NCBI RefSeq assembly: GCF_019599145.1 | Contig: NZ_CP080647.1 | Coordinates: forward strand, 6,820,001 to 6,884,000 | DNA: 64,000 nt | Direction of reading: 5' to 3' | Source: Streptomyces akebiae | GTDB lineage: Bacteria; Actinomycetota; Actinomycetes; Streptomycetales; Streptomycetaceae | Shown here: positions 9,372 to 17,097 of the stretch, piece after piece | How the letters are laid out: every line of letters starts with the position of its first letter | How positions within the stretch are numbered: position 1 is the first letter of the stretch | The notes under the pieces: generated by a model | Database searches by the model: none | Seen by the model: the letters and a program-made list of their open reading frames with translations, nothing else | Told to the model about the DNA's origin: nothing | Made by a program: the position numbers and the translations under genes

Positions 9372-12092
9372 GTGGGGGCCATTCCGACGCAACGGGAGAC
9401 CGTGTCTTGTGCGCCCGATGCGCCCGCGCGCGTCGGGGCCGACTCGCTGTCTGCCGGATCCGCGTACGCGGGCGCGGACCGGCGCGCGGTGGCGCATGTG
9501 TCGCTGCCCGGGGGGCCGCCCGCGCCGGGAGCCGCCCGGCGCTTCCTCGGTACCGCGCTCGCGGAGTGGGCCGAGCTCGGTCTCCCGGGCGCCACGGCCC
9601 TCTCCGCCCGCCTGGAGGAGGACGCCCTCGTGGTCGTCAGTGAGCTGGTCACCAACGCGGTCGTCCACGCGGGAACGGACGTCGAGCTGATGTGCCGCCT
9701 GGAGCGCGACGACCCGACCTCCGCCGGATGGCTGCTCGTGGAGGTCTCGGACCACCATCCCTCCAGGGCGGTACGGGACGAGGGCACCGAACGCCCCTAC
9801 CTCGTCGAACGGCCTTACGGGGCCGCCGAGTACGGACGCGGCCTGCGCCTCGTCGCGGCGCTCTCGGAAGCCTGGGGGATCACCTACCGGACCGGCACGA
9901 AGACCGTCTGGGCCCGGCTGTCGGTCGACGGGGCGATGGCGGTGGAGGACGCGTTCGCGGCGTACGGCGATGACGTGACCGGCGTAGGGGTCGCGGGAGC
10001 CGTCGGAGCTGAGGGGGGCCCAGGAGGCGAGGCGGTCGAGGAGGTTGAGGAGGTTGAGGGGCGTGCGGACTGGCGTGCGCTGGCGTACGCCGGCGACGAG
10101 GAGGTGTGGGGAGTTCGCGGTGCGCTGGCGTACGCCGGGGTGGAAGAGACGCAGGCATCCGGGGGTGCGCGGGCGTACGCCGGTCGCGTCGGATACCGCG
10201 ACGCAGGAGTCCCCGAGCAGGGCACGGACCCGGTCGATCTGGTCGCGCCCGTGCCCCGGCGTGGTGGGGAGCGCGACCGGGAGTGGTTGAACCGGGGCGC
10301 GCTGTCCTTCCTCGCCGAGGCGTCCGATCTGCTCGCCGGCCAGCTCGACGAGGACCTGGTCGCCGCGCTCGCCGGTCAGCTGCTGGTGCCGAGGCTGGCC
10401 GACTGGTGCGCGGTGTGGCTGGAGGACGAGGGGCTGGGCTGGCGCGGCGGCGACGGTTCGCTCGGCCCGGCACCACGGCTCGCCCGCGTCTGGCACGGCA
10501 GCGAGAACCGCATCGAGGAACTGCGCCGGGCCCTGGAGAAGAACCCACCGCGACTGCCCGAGTCGGTGCGGTCGAGGGCGGTACCCGTGCCGTGGCCGGA
10601 GCCGGACGAGGAGGACCGCCCGGCCGGAACGGGCGTCGGCGGGCCGGGGCAGGACGCCGGGTCGGTCCAGGAGGGCGGGTCGGTCCGGGACGGCCTCGGC
10701 GCGTCGGCGGAGTCGGGCGTGGGCGGGCCCGCGGAGGCGGGCAGTGACCCATCGACGGGGAGCTGTGGCAGCGGGCCCGCGCGGAGGGAGGACGGCGGGC
10801 CGGAGCAGGCGAAGGGGGACCTGCCGGCAGGGCCGCGTGGCGGTGAGCCGGCGGGGAGGCGTGGCAGTGGGCCGGCGGGGACGGACGTCGGCCTCCGGAC
10901 GCGGGAGCGCGGCGGCGGCCAGGTCGGGGAGCGCGGCAGCGGTTCGGTCGGAGGGCGCGGCGGCGGTTCGGTCGGGGAGCGTGACGGGGAGGCGGCCCGG
11001 GAGCGTGACGGGGAGGCGGCGCGGCAGTCTGAAGGCTGGACGGCGCGGGAGTCTGCAGGCTGGGCGGCGCGGGAGTCTGAAGGCTGGGCGGCGCGGGAGT
11101 CTGCAGGCTGGGCGGCGCGGGAGCGCGAAGGCGGGGCCGCGCTTGCCTATCGGCTGATCGCCGGGGGGCGCCCGCTCGGGACGCTCGTCATCGGGCGGGC
11201 CGGGCTGCTCCGTTTCCCGGACGAGGTGACCGGGCTGGTGGAGGACCTGAGCCGGCGCATCGCGCTGTCGATCGGTGCGGCCCGCCAGTACGCACGCCAG
11301 GCGACCATCAGCCGCGTGCTCCAGCGCGGCCTGCTGCCGGGCGCGGTCGCCGAGATCCCCGGCGTGTCGAGCGCACTGGTGTACGAGCCGTGCGACAAGG
11401 GCGGACCCAGCGGCGACTTCTACGACCTGTTCCCCGCCGGCCGGGGCCGCTGGTGCTTCGCGATCGGTGACGTCCAGGGCAAGGGCCCCGAGGCGGCCGT
11501 GGTCATCGGTCTCGCCCGGCCCTGGCTGCGGCTGCTCGCCCGCGAGGGCTACGGCGTGGCGGACGTGCTCGACCGCCTCAACCAGCTCCTCCTCGACGAC
11601 GCGACCGAGGCCGCCGACGCCGCCGCCCGCGCCCTGGTCACCGCCGGCGACCCCGCTCTCGTCGACCCCGACGGTCCCCAGACCCGCTTCCTCTCCCTCC
11701 TCTACGGCGAACTCGTCCCCGTCCCCGGCGGCGTCCGCTGCACCCTCGCCTCCGCCGGTCACCCGCTGCCCCTGCTCCTCGGCCCGGACGGCGCCGTCCG
11801 GACCGTGGCCGAGCCGCAGACGCTGCTCGGGGTGATCGAGGACACCGAGTACGTCTCCGAGACGTTCGAGCTGCGCTGCGGCGACACCCTGCTCTGCGTG
11901 ACCGACGGGGTCACCGAGCGCCGCAGCGGCCCGCGCATGTTCGACGACGGGGACGGCCTCGCCACCGCGCTCTCCGGCTGCGCCGGCCTCGACGCCCAGC
12001 TGATCGCCGAACGCATCCGCCGACTCGTCCACGAGTTCGGGGAAGGGCCACCCGACGACGATCTGGCGCTGCTGGTGCTGCGGGCAGAGTAG
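9372..12092 (+). CDS. RsbW-type ATPase/GAF/PP2C (SpoIIE-like) regulatory phosphatase with repeat insert
   Basis: A 906-residue signalling protein. Residues about 50-180 form a GHKL ATPase like anti-sigma kinases (ELVTNAVVHAG N-box, then GRGLRLVAAL). A Gly/Ala-rich linker (about 212-290) contains LAYAG-type repeats. A GAF domain starts near 305, is interrupted at about 416-588 by low-complexity repeats, and resumes at GGAALAYRLIAGGRPLGTLV. Residues 665-906 are a PP2C/SpoIIE phosphatase with GDFYDLF, GDVQGKG, DGVTERR and the final DDDLALLVL. Such proteins act on anti-anti-sigma factors in SigB-like stress cascades. The GTG start follows AGGGAG by 7 nt. It is divergent from the HAMP kinase and recalls OsaC of S. 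coelicolor. The insert is unusual (see findings). Confidence 0.9.
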   Translation: MGAIPTQRETVSCAPDAPARVGADSLSAGSAYAGADRRAVAHVSLPGGPPAPGAARRFLGTALAEWAELGLPGATALSARLEEDALVVVSELVTNAVVHAGTDVELMCRLERDDPTSAGWLLVEVSDHHPSRAVRDEGTERPYLVERPYGAAEYGRGLRLVAALSEAWGITYRTGTKTVWARLSVDGAMAVEDAFAAYGDDVTGVGVAGAVGAEGGPGGEAVEEVEEVEGRADWRALAYAGDEEVWGVRGALAYAGVEETQASGGARAYAGRVGYRDAGVPEQGTDPVDLVAPVPRRGGERDREWLNRGALSFLAEASDLLAGQLDEDLVAALAGQLLVPRLADWCAVWLEDEGLGWRGGDGSLGPAPRLARVWHGSENRIEELRRALEKNPPRLPESVRSRAVPVPWPEPDEEDRPAGTGVGGPGQDAGSVQEGGSVRDGLGASAESGVGGPAEAGSDPSTGSCGSGPARREDGGPEQAKGDLPAGPRGGEPAGRRGSGPAGTDVGLRTRERGGGQVGERGSGSVGGRGGGSVGERDGEAARERDGEAARQSEGWTARESAGWAARESEGWAARESAGWAAREREGGAALAYRLIAGGRPLGTLVIGRAGLLRFPDEVTGLVEDLSRRIALSIGAARQYARQATISRVLQRGLLPGAVAEIPGVSSALVYEPCDKGGPSGDFYDLFPAGRGRWCFAIGDVQGKGPEAAVVIGLARPWLRLLAREGYGVADVLDRLNQLLLDDATEAADAAARALVTAGDPALVDPDGPQTRFLSLLYGELVPVPGGVRCTLASAGHPLPLLLGPDGAVRTVAEPQTLLGVIEDTEYVSETFELRCGDTLLCVTDGVTERRSGPRMFDDGDGLATALSGCAGLDAQLIAERIRRLVHEFGEGPPDDDLALLVLRAE
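11033..11132. repeat. In-frame 24-bp tandem repeats in the phosphatase gene
   Basis: About four units of a 24-bp repeat (core GGCTGGGCGGCGCGGGAGTC) encode GWAARES[E/A]-type octapeptides. Degenerate related units continue upstream to about 10,900. All units keep the reading frame. Confidence 0.85.
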
Positions 12093-12189
12093 GGCGAACC
12101 GCGCGGGCGGAGTAGGGGCGGACTGCGGGCGGAGCAGGGGCGGACCGAGGCGGAACGAGGACCGGCGCCGTTGCTGGACAATGGAAGGC

Positions 12190-13422
12190 ATGCCTTCCGC
12201 ACTCCCCGACGGTGAGCCCGTCCCCGACGACGGGGCGCTGCCCGCGCACGCCCTGGCCGACGCGGCCGAGCGCCCCCTCGGGTTCTATCTCCACGTCCCG
12301 TACTGCGCGACCCGCTGCGGCTACTGCGACTTCAACACCTACACCGCCACCGAGCTGCGCGGCACCGGCGGCGTCCTCGCCTCCCGCGACAACTACGCGG
12401 ACACGGTCGTCGACGAGATCCGCCTCGCCCGCAAGGTCCTCGGCGCCGACCCGCGCCCCGTCCGTACGGTCTTCGTCGGCGGCGGAACGCCGACCCTGTT
12501 GGCCGCCGACGACCTCGTACGGATGCTGGGGGCGATCCGGGAGGAGTTCGGTCTCGCGGACGACGCGGAGGTGACCACCGAGGCGAACCCGGAGTCGGTC
12601 GACCCCGCCTACCTGGAGACGCTGCGCGCGGGCGGCTTCAACCGCCTGTCGTTCGGGATGCAGAGCGCCCGGCAGCACGTGCTGAAGATCCTCGACCGTA
12701 CGCACACACCGGGGCGCCCCGAGCGTTGCGTCGCGGAGGCGCGCGCCGCCGGCTTCGACCACGTCAACCTCGACCTGATCTACGGCACGCCCGGCGAGTC
12801 GGACGACGACTGGCGGGCCTCCCTGGACGCCGCGCTCGGCGCCGGGCCGGACCACATCTCGGCGTACGCGCTGATCGTCGAGGAGGGCACGCAGCTGGCG
12901 CGGCGCATCCGGCGGGGCGAGGTGCCGATGACCGACGACGACGTGCACGCCGACCGCTACCTCATCGCCGAGGAGACGCTCTCGGCCGCCGGGTTCGACT
13001 GGTACGAGGTCTCCAACTGGGCCACGTCCGACGCCGGGCGGTGCCTCCACAACGAGCTGTACTGGCGGGGCGCCGACTGGTGGGGCGCGGGACCGGGCGC
13101 CCACAGCCACGTCGGCGGCGTGCGCTGGTGGAACGTCAAGCACCCCGGCGCGTACGCGGGCGCGCTGGCGGCGGGGAAGTCGCCGGGCGCCGGGCGTGAA
13201 CTATTGGCGGACGAGGACCGCCGCGTCGAGCGCATCCTGCTGGAGCTGCGGCTGCGGGAGGGGTGCCCGCTGTCCTTGCTGCGCGAGGCAGGCCTCGCGG
13301 CCGCCGAGCGCGCGCTCTCCGACGGGCTGCTGGAGGCGGGGCCGTACGAGGAGGGGCGCGCGGTGCTGACGCTGCGGGGGCGGTTGCTGGCGGACGCGGT
13401 GGTGCGGGATCTGGTGGACTGA
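12190..13422 (+). CDS. hemW: HemW-type radical SAM protein (CPDH-like haem chaperone)
   Basis: A radical SAM protein of the HemN/HemW family. The [4Fe-4S] motif is C39-x3-C43-x2-C46 in PYCATRCGYCDF. The glycine-rich SAM segment FVGGGTPTLL, EANPES, FGMQSA and LIYGTPGES follow, and the C-terminal HemN domain ends the 410-residue protein. The lack of HemN's extra N-terminal cysteine points to HemW, a haem-binding chaperone linked to respiratory proteins, rather than coproporphyrinogen dehydrogenase. The gene lies just upstream of the hrcA-dnaJ region, a frequent hemW neighbourhood. The ATG at 12190 is preferred over the ATG at 12181: the protein then begins MPSALPDGEP, and GACAAT lies 7 nt upstream, consistent with a leaderless mRNA. 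GGAAGG is too close to act as a binding site. Confidence 0.9.
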   Translation: MPSALPDGEPVPDDGALPAHALADAAERPLGFYLHVPYCATRCGYCDFNTYTATELRGTGGVLASRDNYADTVVDEIRLARKVLGADPRPVRTVFVGGGTPTLLAADDLVRMLGAIREEFGLADDAEVTTEANPESVDPAYLETLRAGGFNRLSFGMQSARQHVLKILDRTHTPGRPERCVAEARAAGFDHVNLDLIYGTPGESDDDWRASLDAALGAGPDHISAYALIVEEGTQLARRIRRGEVPMTDDDVHADRYLIAEETLSAAGFDWYEVSNWATSDAGRCLHNELYWRGADWWGAGPGAHSHVGGVRWWNVKHPGAYAGALAAGKSPGAGRELLADEDRRVERILLELRLREGCPLSLLREAGLAAAERALSDGLLEAGPYEEGRAVLTLRGRLLADAVVRDLVD

Positions 13423-13522
13423 TCACTCGGGTGGGTGAATCCCTGCGCAACAGGGGTTCGGTACCTAATCTGGTTCATAGGCTGCCGCTAAAAGTACGCG
13501 GCGGATGTGGAGGGCCACGGAG

Positions 13523-14101
13523 ATGACCGCTGTGGACGAGCGCGGAATGACCAAGTACTTCGAGGAGCTTGAGCCTCCCGAGGGCGTCAAGGTCGAGCTC
13601 CTCCGGGGGGAAATCGTGATGATGGCTGCTCCCGATCTGGTGCACAACCGGATCGTGGCGGACGTGCAGGACCAGATCCCGCGTAAGCGCTGGGAACGGC
13701 TCCAGACGACGGATGTCGACATCATCGGCGAAGCCAGCGAGCCCATTCCGGACCTGCTCGTGATGGAACGCGGGGTGGCTCCGGCCTCGGGGAATCTGGT
13801 TCCCTCTCAGTTGGCCACCTTGGTGGTCGAGGTGGTCTCGAAAACGAGTGTCGACCGGGACTACGGCGTCAAGCGATCTATCTACGCGGCAGGCAAGATC
13901 CCCGCTTATCTGATCGTCGACCCCATTGTGGCGCACTGCGTTCTCTTGACCGACCCGGTAGGAGAGGGGGACCAAGCTGACTACCGTGGACAGTGGATCA
14001 CCAAGTTCGGTGATCCGGTGGTGCTCGAATCGCTCGACCTGAAGCTGGACACGAGCGAGTTCGGGACGGTCACCGGGGTGAGGCTTCACCGGCTGCCGTG
14101 A
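13523..14101 (+). CDS. Uma2-family PD-(D/E)XK nuclease-fold protein
   Basis: A 192-residue member of the Uma2 (DUF820) family, restriction-endonuclease-fold proteins that are abundant and variable in Streptomyces and cyanobacteria; their physiological substrate is not known. The N-terminal LELLRGEIVMM-like strand (here VELLRGEIVMM), the catalytic PIPDLLV, the LVVEVVSKTS strand and the YGVKRSIYAAGKIPAYLIVD block are in the usual order, so the D/E/K residues look complete. The ATG at 13523 has GGAGGG 8 nt upstream; an earlier ATG at 13505 lacks one. Its 3' end overlaps the convergent DUF3097 gene by 32 bp. No partner toxin or restriction gene is nearby. Confidence 0.85.
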   Translation: MTAVDERGMTKYFEELEPPEGVKVELLRGEIVMMAAPDLVHNRIVADVQDQIPRKRWERLQTTDVDIIGEASEPIPDLLVMERGVAPASGNLVPSQLATLVVEVVSKTSVDRDYGVKRSIYAAGKIPAYLIVDPIVAHCVLLTDPVGEGDQADYRGQWITKFGDPVVLESLDLKLDTSEFGTVTGVRLHRLP

Positions 14102-14894
14102 CGAAGTCGATCAACTCCTCCACCCTCCCCAGCAACTCCGGCTCCAGATCCCTGTAGGAGCCGACCCGCGCCAGAATCGCCTGCCACACCGCCCCCGTGT
14201 TCTCCGCGGGCCACCCCAGCGCCCGGCACACCCCCGTCTTCCAGTCCTGCCCGCGCGGCACGCGCGGCCACGCCGCGATGCCCACCGACGACGGCTTCAC
14301 CGCCTCCCAGATGTCGATGTACGGGTGACCCACGACGAGCGCGTGCTCGCTGGTCACCGACGCGGCGATGCGTGACTCCTTGCTGCCCGGGACCAGATGG
14401 TCGACCAGGACGCCGAGACGGGCGTCCGGCCCGGGTGCGAACTCCGCGACGATCGCGGGCAGGTCGTCCACACCCTCCAGGTACTCCACCACCACGCCCT
14501 CGATGCGCAGATCGTCGCCCCAGACCTTCTCGACGAGTTCCGCGTCGTGGCGGCCCTCGACATAGATGCGGCCCGCCCGGGCCACGCGCGCGCGGGCGCC
14601 CGGGACGGCCACCGAGCCGGAAGCCGTGCGGGACGGGCGGGCGGGGGCCGACGACGCGGGGCGGACCAGCGTCACCACCCGCCCCTCCAGCAGGAACCCC
14701 CGCGGCTCCAGCGGGAACACCCGGTGCTTGCCGAAGCGGTCCTCCAGCGTCACCGTGCCCGCCTCGCAGCGGACGACCGCGCCGCAGAAGCCGGTGGTGG
14801 GCTCCTCGACGACCAGTCCGGGGTCGGCCGGGACCTCGGGGGCCGGCTTGGGCTTCTTCCAGGGAGGGGTCAGGTCGGGTGAGTACTGGCGCAT
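14070..14894 (-). CDS. DUF3097 family protein
   Basis: A 274-residue actinobacterial protein of the DUF3097 family, which has no established function. It begins MRQYSPDLTPPWKKPKP and contains the conserved blocks GRIYVEGRHDAELVEKVWG, VLVDHLVPGSKESRIA and VVGHPYIDIWEAVKP; the last two recall TOPRIM-like acidic motifs (EGRHD, DHLV), but this is inference. Just upstream of the ATG a TATCGT hexamer ends 7 nt before the start, with no binding site, so the mRNA may be leaderless. It is convergent with, and overlaps, the Uma2 gene; the next gene on the same strand ends 41 bp upstream. Confidence 0.85.
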   Translation of the reverse strand: MRQYSPDLTPPWKKPKPAPEVPADPGLVVEEPTTGFCGAVVRCEAGTVTLEDRFGKHRVFPLEPRGFLLEGRVVTLVRPASSAPARPSRTASGSVAVPGARARVARAGRIYVEGRHDAELVEKVWGDDLRIEGVVVEYLEGVDDLPAIVAEFAPGPDARLGVLVDHLVPGSKESRIAASVTSEHALVVGHPYIDIWEAVKPSSVGIAAWPRVPRGQDWKTGVCRALGWPAENTGAVWQAILARVGSYRDLEPELLGRVEELIDFVTAAGEASPR

Positions 14895-14935
14895 TCGGAT
14901 GACGATAGGAGAAGCGGCGCCCGGATGCTCCGTAC

Positions 14936-15691
14936 TCAGCCCGACACGCCGAAGCGCCGGGCCAGGGCGTCGCGTTGGGCCCGCACGAAGGCCGCGTCCA
15001 CCACCGCCCCGTGGCCGGGCACGTACAGCGCGTCCTCGCCGCCGAGGGCCAGCAGACGGTCCAGCGCGTCCGGCCAGCGGGACGGGACGGCGTCGGGGCC
15101 GGCCTGGGGGTCACCGGACTCCTCGACCAGGTCCCCGCAGAAGACGACCTCCGGAGAACCGGCCGACTCCCCGGTGCCCGGTGTGCCCGGGACGAGGACC
15201 ACCAGATCGTGTGCGGTGTGTCCCGGCCCCACGTTCGCCAGCAGCACCTGACGGCCGCCGCCCAGGTCGAGCGTCCACTCGCCGGAGACCTGGTGTCGGG
15301 GAAGGACGAGGAGGTCGGCGGCCTCGGTGGCGTCCGCCGGGGGCAGACCGTGGTGCACGGCGTCCGCGCGGAGGACGTCGCGGTCACGGGTCAGGACGCC
15401 GTCGACGCCCACCGCGCCGAAGACCTCCACGCCGGCGAACGCGGCCGCCCCGAAGACATGGTCGAAGTGGGGGTGGGTGAGCGCGAGATGCGTCACACGG
15501 GCGCCACCGAGCAGCTGCCACGCCTCGGCGCGCAACCGCGCGCCTTCCCGCAGGCTGGAACCCGCGTCGATCATGAGGGCCGCACCGTCCCCGGCCACCA
15601 GTCCGACCGTGCAGTCCCAGCCGGGAAGGCGGCACCGTCCGACGCGTGGCGTCAATCCCTGCCACCCGCACTCTTCCCAAGTCACCGTCAT
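14936..15691 (-). CDS. Metallo-beta-lactamase-fold hydrolase
   Basis: A 251-residue MBL-fold protein. The first metal motif appears as THPHFDH, and further candidate ligands are in NVGPGHTAHD, FCGDLVEE and YVPGHGAVVD, all in the usual order. No signal peptide is visible, so it should be cytoplasmic. The glyoxalase-II-like HxHxDH variant is kept (HPHFDH), so it is probably active, but the substrate (thioester, lactone or other) cannot be assigned. The start ATG has TAGCGT ending 6 nt upstream and no Shine-Dalgarno sequence, suggesting a leaderless transcript. It is divergent from hrcA across 389 bp. Confidence 0.85.
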   Translation of the reverse strand: MTVTWEECGWQGLTPRVGRCRLPGWDCTVGLVAGDGAALMIDAGSSLREGARLRAEAWQLLGGARVTHLALTHPHFDHVFGAAAFAGVEVFGAVGVDGVLTRDRDVLRADAVHHGLPPADATEAADLLVLPRHQVSGEWTLDLGGGRQVLLANVGPGHTAHDLVVLVPGTPGTGESAGSPEVVFCGDLVEESGDPQAGPDAVPSRWPDALDRLLALGGEDALYVPGHGAVVDAAFVRAQRDALARRFGVSG

Positions 15692-15970
15692 GCCCCGACG
15701 CTAGCTGTAGCGCGGCGTCAGCCGGTGAAGGAGGGGGCGGGGGCAGGCCGTGGAGAGGGCCCGTCGTGAGGGCTTCCGGGGTCGCCATGGGCGGGCCGAG
15801 GGGCGGTGTGGTCGCCCGCGTGCTCGCCGGTCGGCGGACCCCGGCCGACCGCGCCCGTCGTCGCGTACCCGTCGGTAGGAAGCGCGCCGACAGGGGACCC
15901 GGCGACGGCCGGGCAGGGGCCCGACATCGCCGGACAGGTCGGTACACGTCGGCATGACATGGCTGGACCG
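15692..15970. other. Non-coding gap between the MBL gene and the hrcA promoter
   Basis: No gene is supported here. The first bases hold the MBL gene's own -10-like TAGCGT (15698-15703, minus strand). The rest is GC-rich sequence with short inverted GC runs and no convincing codon bias in any frame. Confidence 0.6.
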
Positions 15971-15973
15971 GCC

Positions 15974-16004
15974 TTGCCGGGGGCGTACCCCACCGCCGTA
16001 CACT
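15974..16004 (+). promoter_or_regulatory. Candidate hrcA promoter
   Basis: TTGCCG (15974-15979) and TACACT (15999-16004) resemble a vegetative -35/-10 pair, with a rather long 19-nt spacer. The CIRCE operator begins 12 bp after the -10, so HrcA binding would block initiation or clearance. Confidence 0.5.
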
Positions 16005-16016
16005 GGGCGGGGAGTG

Positions 16017-16043
16017 TTGGCACTCGCCCGCGGTGAGTGCCAA
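16017..16043. promoter_or_regulatory. CIRCE heat-shock operator
   Basis: TTGGCACTC-N9-GAGTGCCAA is a perfect 9-bp inverted repeat with the canonical 9-nt spacer, close to the CIRCE consensus TTAGCACTC-N9-GAGTGCTAA. It lies 37 bp before the hrcA start and implies autoregulation of hrcA-dnaJ. Confidence 0.95.
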
Positions 16044-16080
16044 GGGGGAGTCACGGAAGAGCGAGCTGGAGGTGTGCGCG

Positions 16081-17097
16081 ATGCTCAGTGAACGCAGGCT
16101 CCAGGTGCTGCGCGCCATCGTCCAGGACTACGTGGGCACCGAGGAGCCGGTCGGTTCCAAGGCGCTCACGGAGCGGCACAACCTCGGGGTCTCCCCGGCG
16201 ACCGTCCGCAACGACATGGCGGCGCTGGAGGACGAGGGCTTCATCGCCCAGCCCCACACCAGCGCGGGCCGCATCCCCACCGACAAGGGGTACCGGCTCT
16301 TCGTCGACAAGCTGGCGGGCGTCAAGCCGATGACCCCGCCCGAGCGGCGCGCCATCCAGAACTTCCTGGACGGCGCGGTCGACCTCGACGACGTGGTGGC
16401 GCGGACCGTGCGGCTGCTGGCGCAGCTCACGCGGCAGGTCGCCGTCGTGCAGTATCCGTCGCTCACACGCTCGACGGTGCGGCACGTGGAGCTGCTGTCG
16501 CTGGCCCCCGCCCGGCTGATGCTCGTGCTGATCACGGACACCGGACGGGTGGAGCAGCGGCTGGTGGACTGCCCGGCGCCCTTCGGGGAAACGTCACTCG
16601 CGGATCTGCGCGCCCGCCTCAACAGCAAGGTCGCGGGCCGCCGGTTCACCGATGTGCCGAGGCTGGTCGAGGACCTGCCGGAGGCGTTCGACGTCGAGGA
16701 CCGGGGCACGGTCGCCACGGTGCTCTCCACCTTGCTGGAGGCACTCGTCGAGGAGAGCGAGGAGCGGCTGATGATCGGCGGTACCGCCAATCTCACCCGC
16801 TTCGGACATGACTTCCCCCTCACCATCCGGCCCGTTCTGGAAGCCTTGGAGGAGCAGGTCGTCCTTCTCAAGTTGCTTGGCGAGGCCGGGGATTCGGGCA
16901 TGACCGTACGCATCGGTCATGAGAACGCGTATGAGGGACTCAACTCCACGTCCGTCGTCTCCGTCGGTTACGGTTCGGGCGGCGAGGCAGTAGCGAAACT
17001 GGGCGTGGTCGGACCTACGCGCATGGACTATCCGGGAACGATGGGAGCGGTACGAGCGGTGGCACGGTACGTCGGACAGATCCTGGCGGAGTCTTAA
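16081..17097 (+). CDS. hrcA: Heat-inducible transcription repressor HrcA
   Basis: Represses CIRCE-controlled chaperone genes; GroEL keeps it active and heat releases it. The 338-residue protein begins [20 protein letters not shown], followed by a winged-helix DNA-binding domain ([34 protein letters not shown], residues about 20-55) and [18 protein letters not shown], the family signature. The central GAF-like and C-terminal parts include [12 protein letters not shown] and [19 protein letters not shown]. The ATG at 16081 is chosen from GGAGG 8 nt upstream; the frame is open to 16033, but that would put the start inside the CIRCE element. dnaJ follows with no gap, so the two form one operon under the upstream CIRCE. 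Confidence 0.97.
   Translation: MLSERRLQVLRAIVQDYVGTEEPVGSKALTERHNLGVSPATVRNDMAALEDEGFIAQPHTSAGRIPTDKGYRLFVDKLAGVKPMTPPERRAIQNFLDGAVDLDDVVARTVRLLAQLTRQVAVVQYPSLTRSTVRHVELLSLAPARLMLVLITDTGRVEQRLVDCPAPFGETSLADLRARLNSKVAGRRFTDVPRLVEDLPEAFDVEDRGTVATVLSTLLEALVEESEERLMIGGTANLTRFGHDFPLTIRPVLEALEEQVVLLKLLGEAGDSGMTVRIGHENAYEGLNSTSVVSVGYGSGGEAVAKLGVVGPTRMDYPGTMGAVRAVARYVGQILAES

Noticed and set aside
11033..11132. Short tandem repeats considered as a CRISPR array
   Set aside because: Units are directly adjacent without spacers, in frame inside a coding sequence, and degenerate.
12093..12189. Small gene between the phosphatase and hemW
   Set aside because: Only short frames without start signals; the repeated GGGCGGA pieces look like non-coding low complexity.
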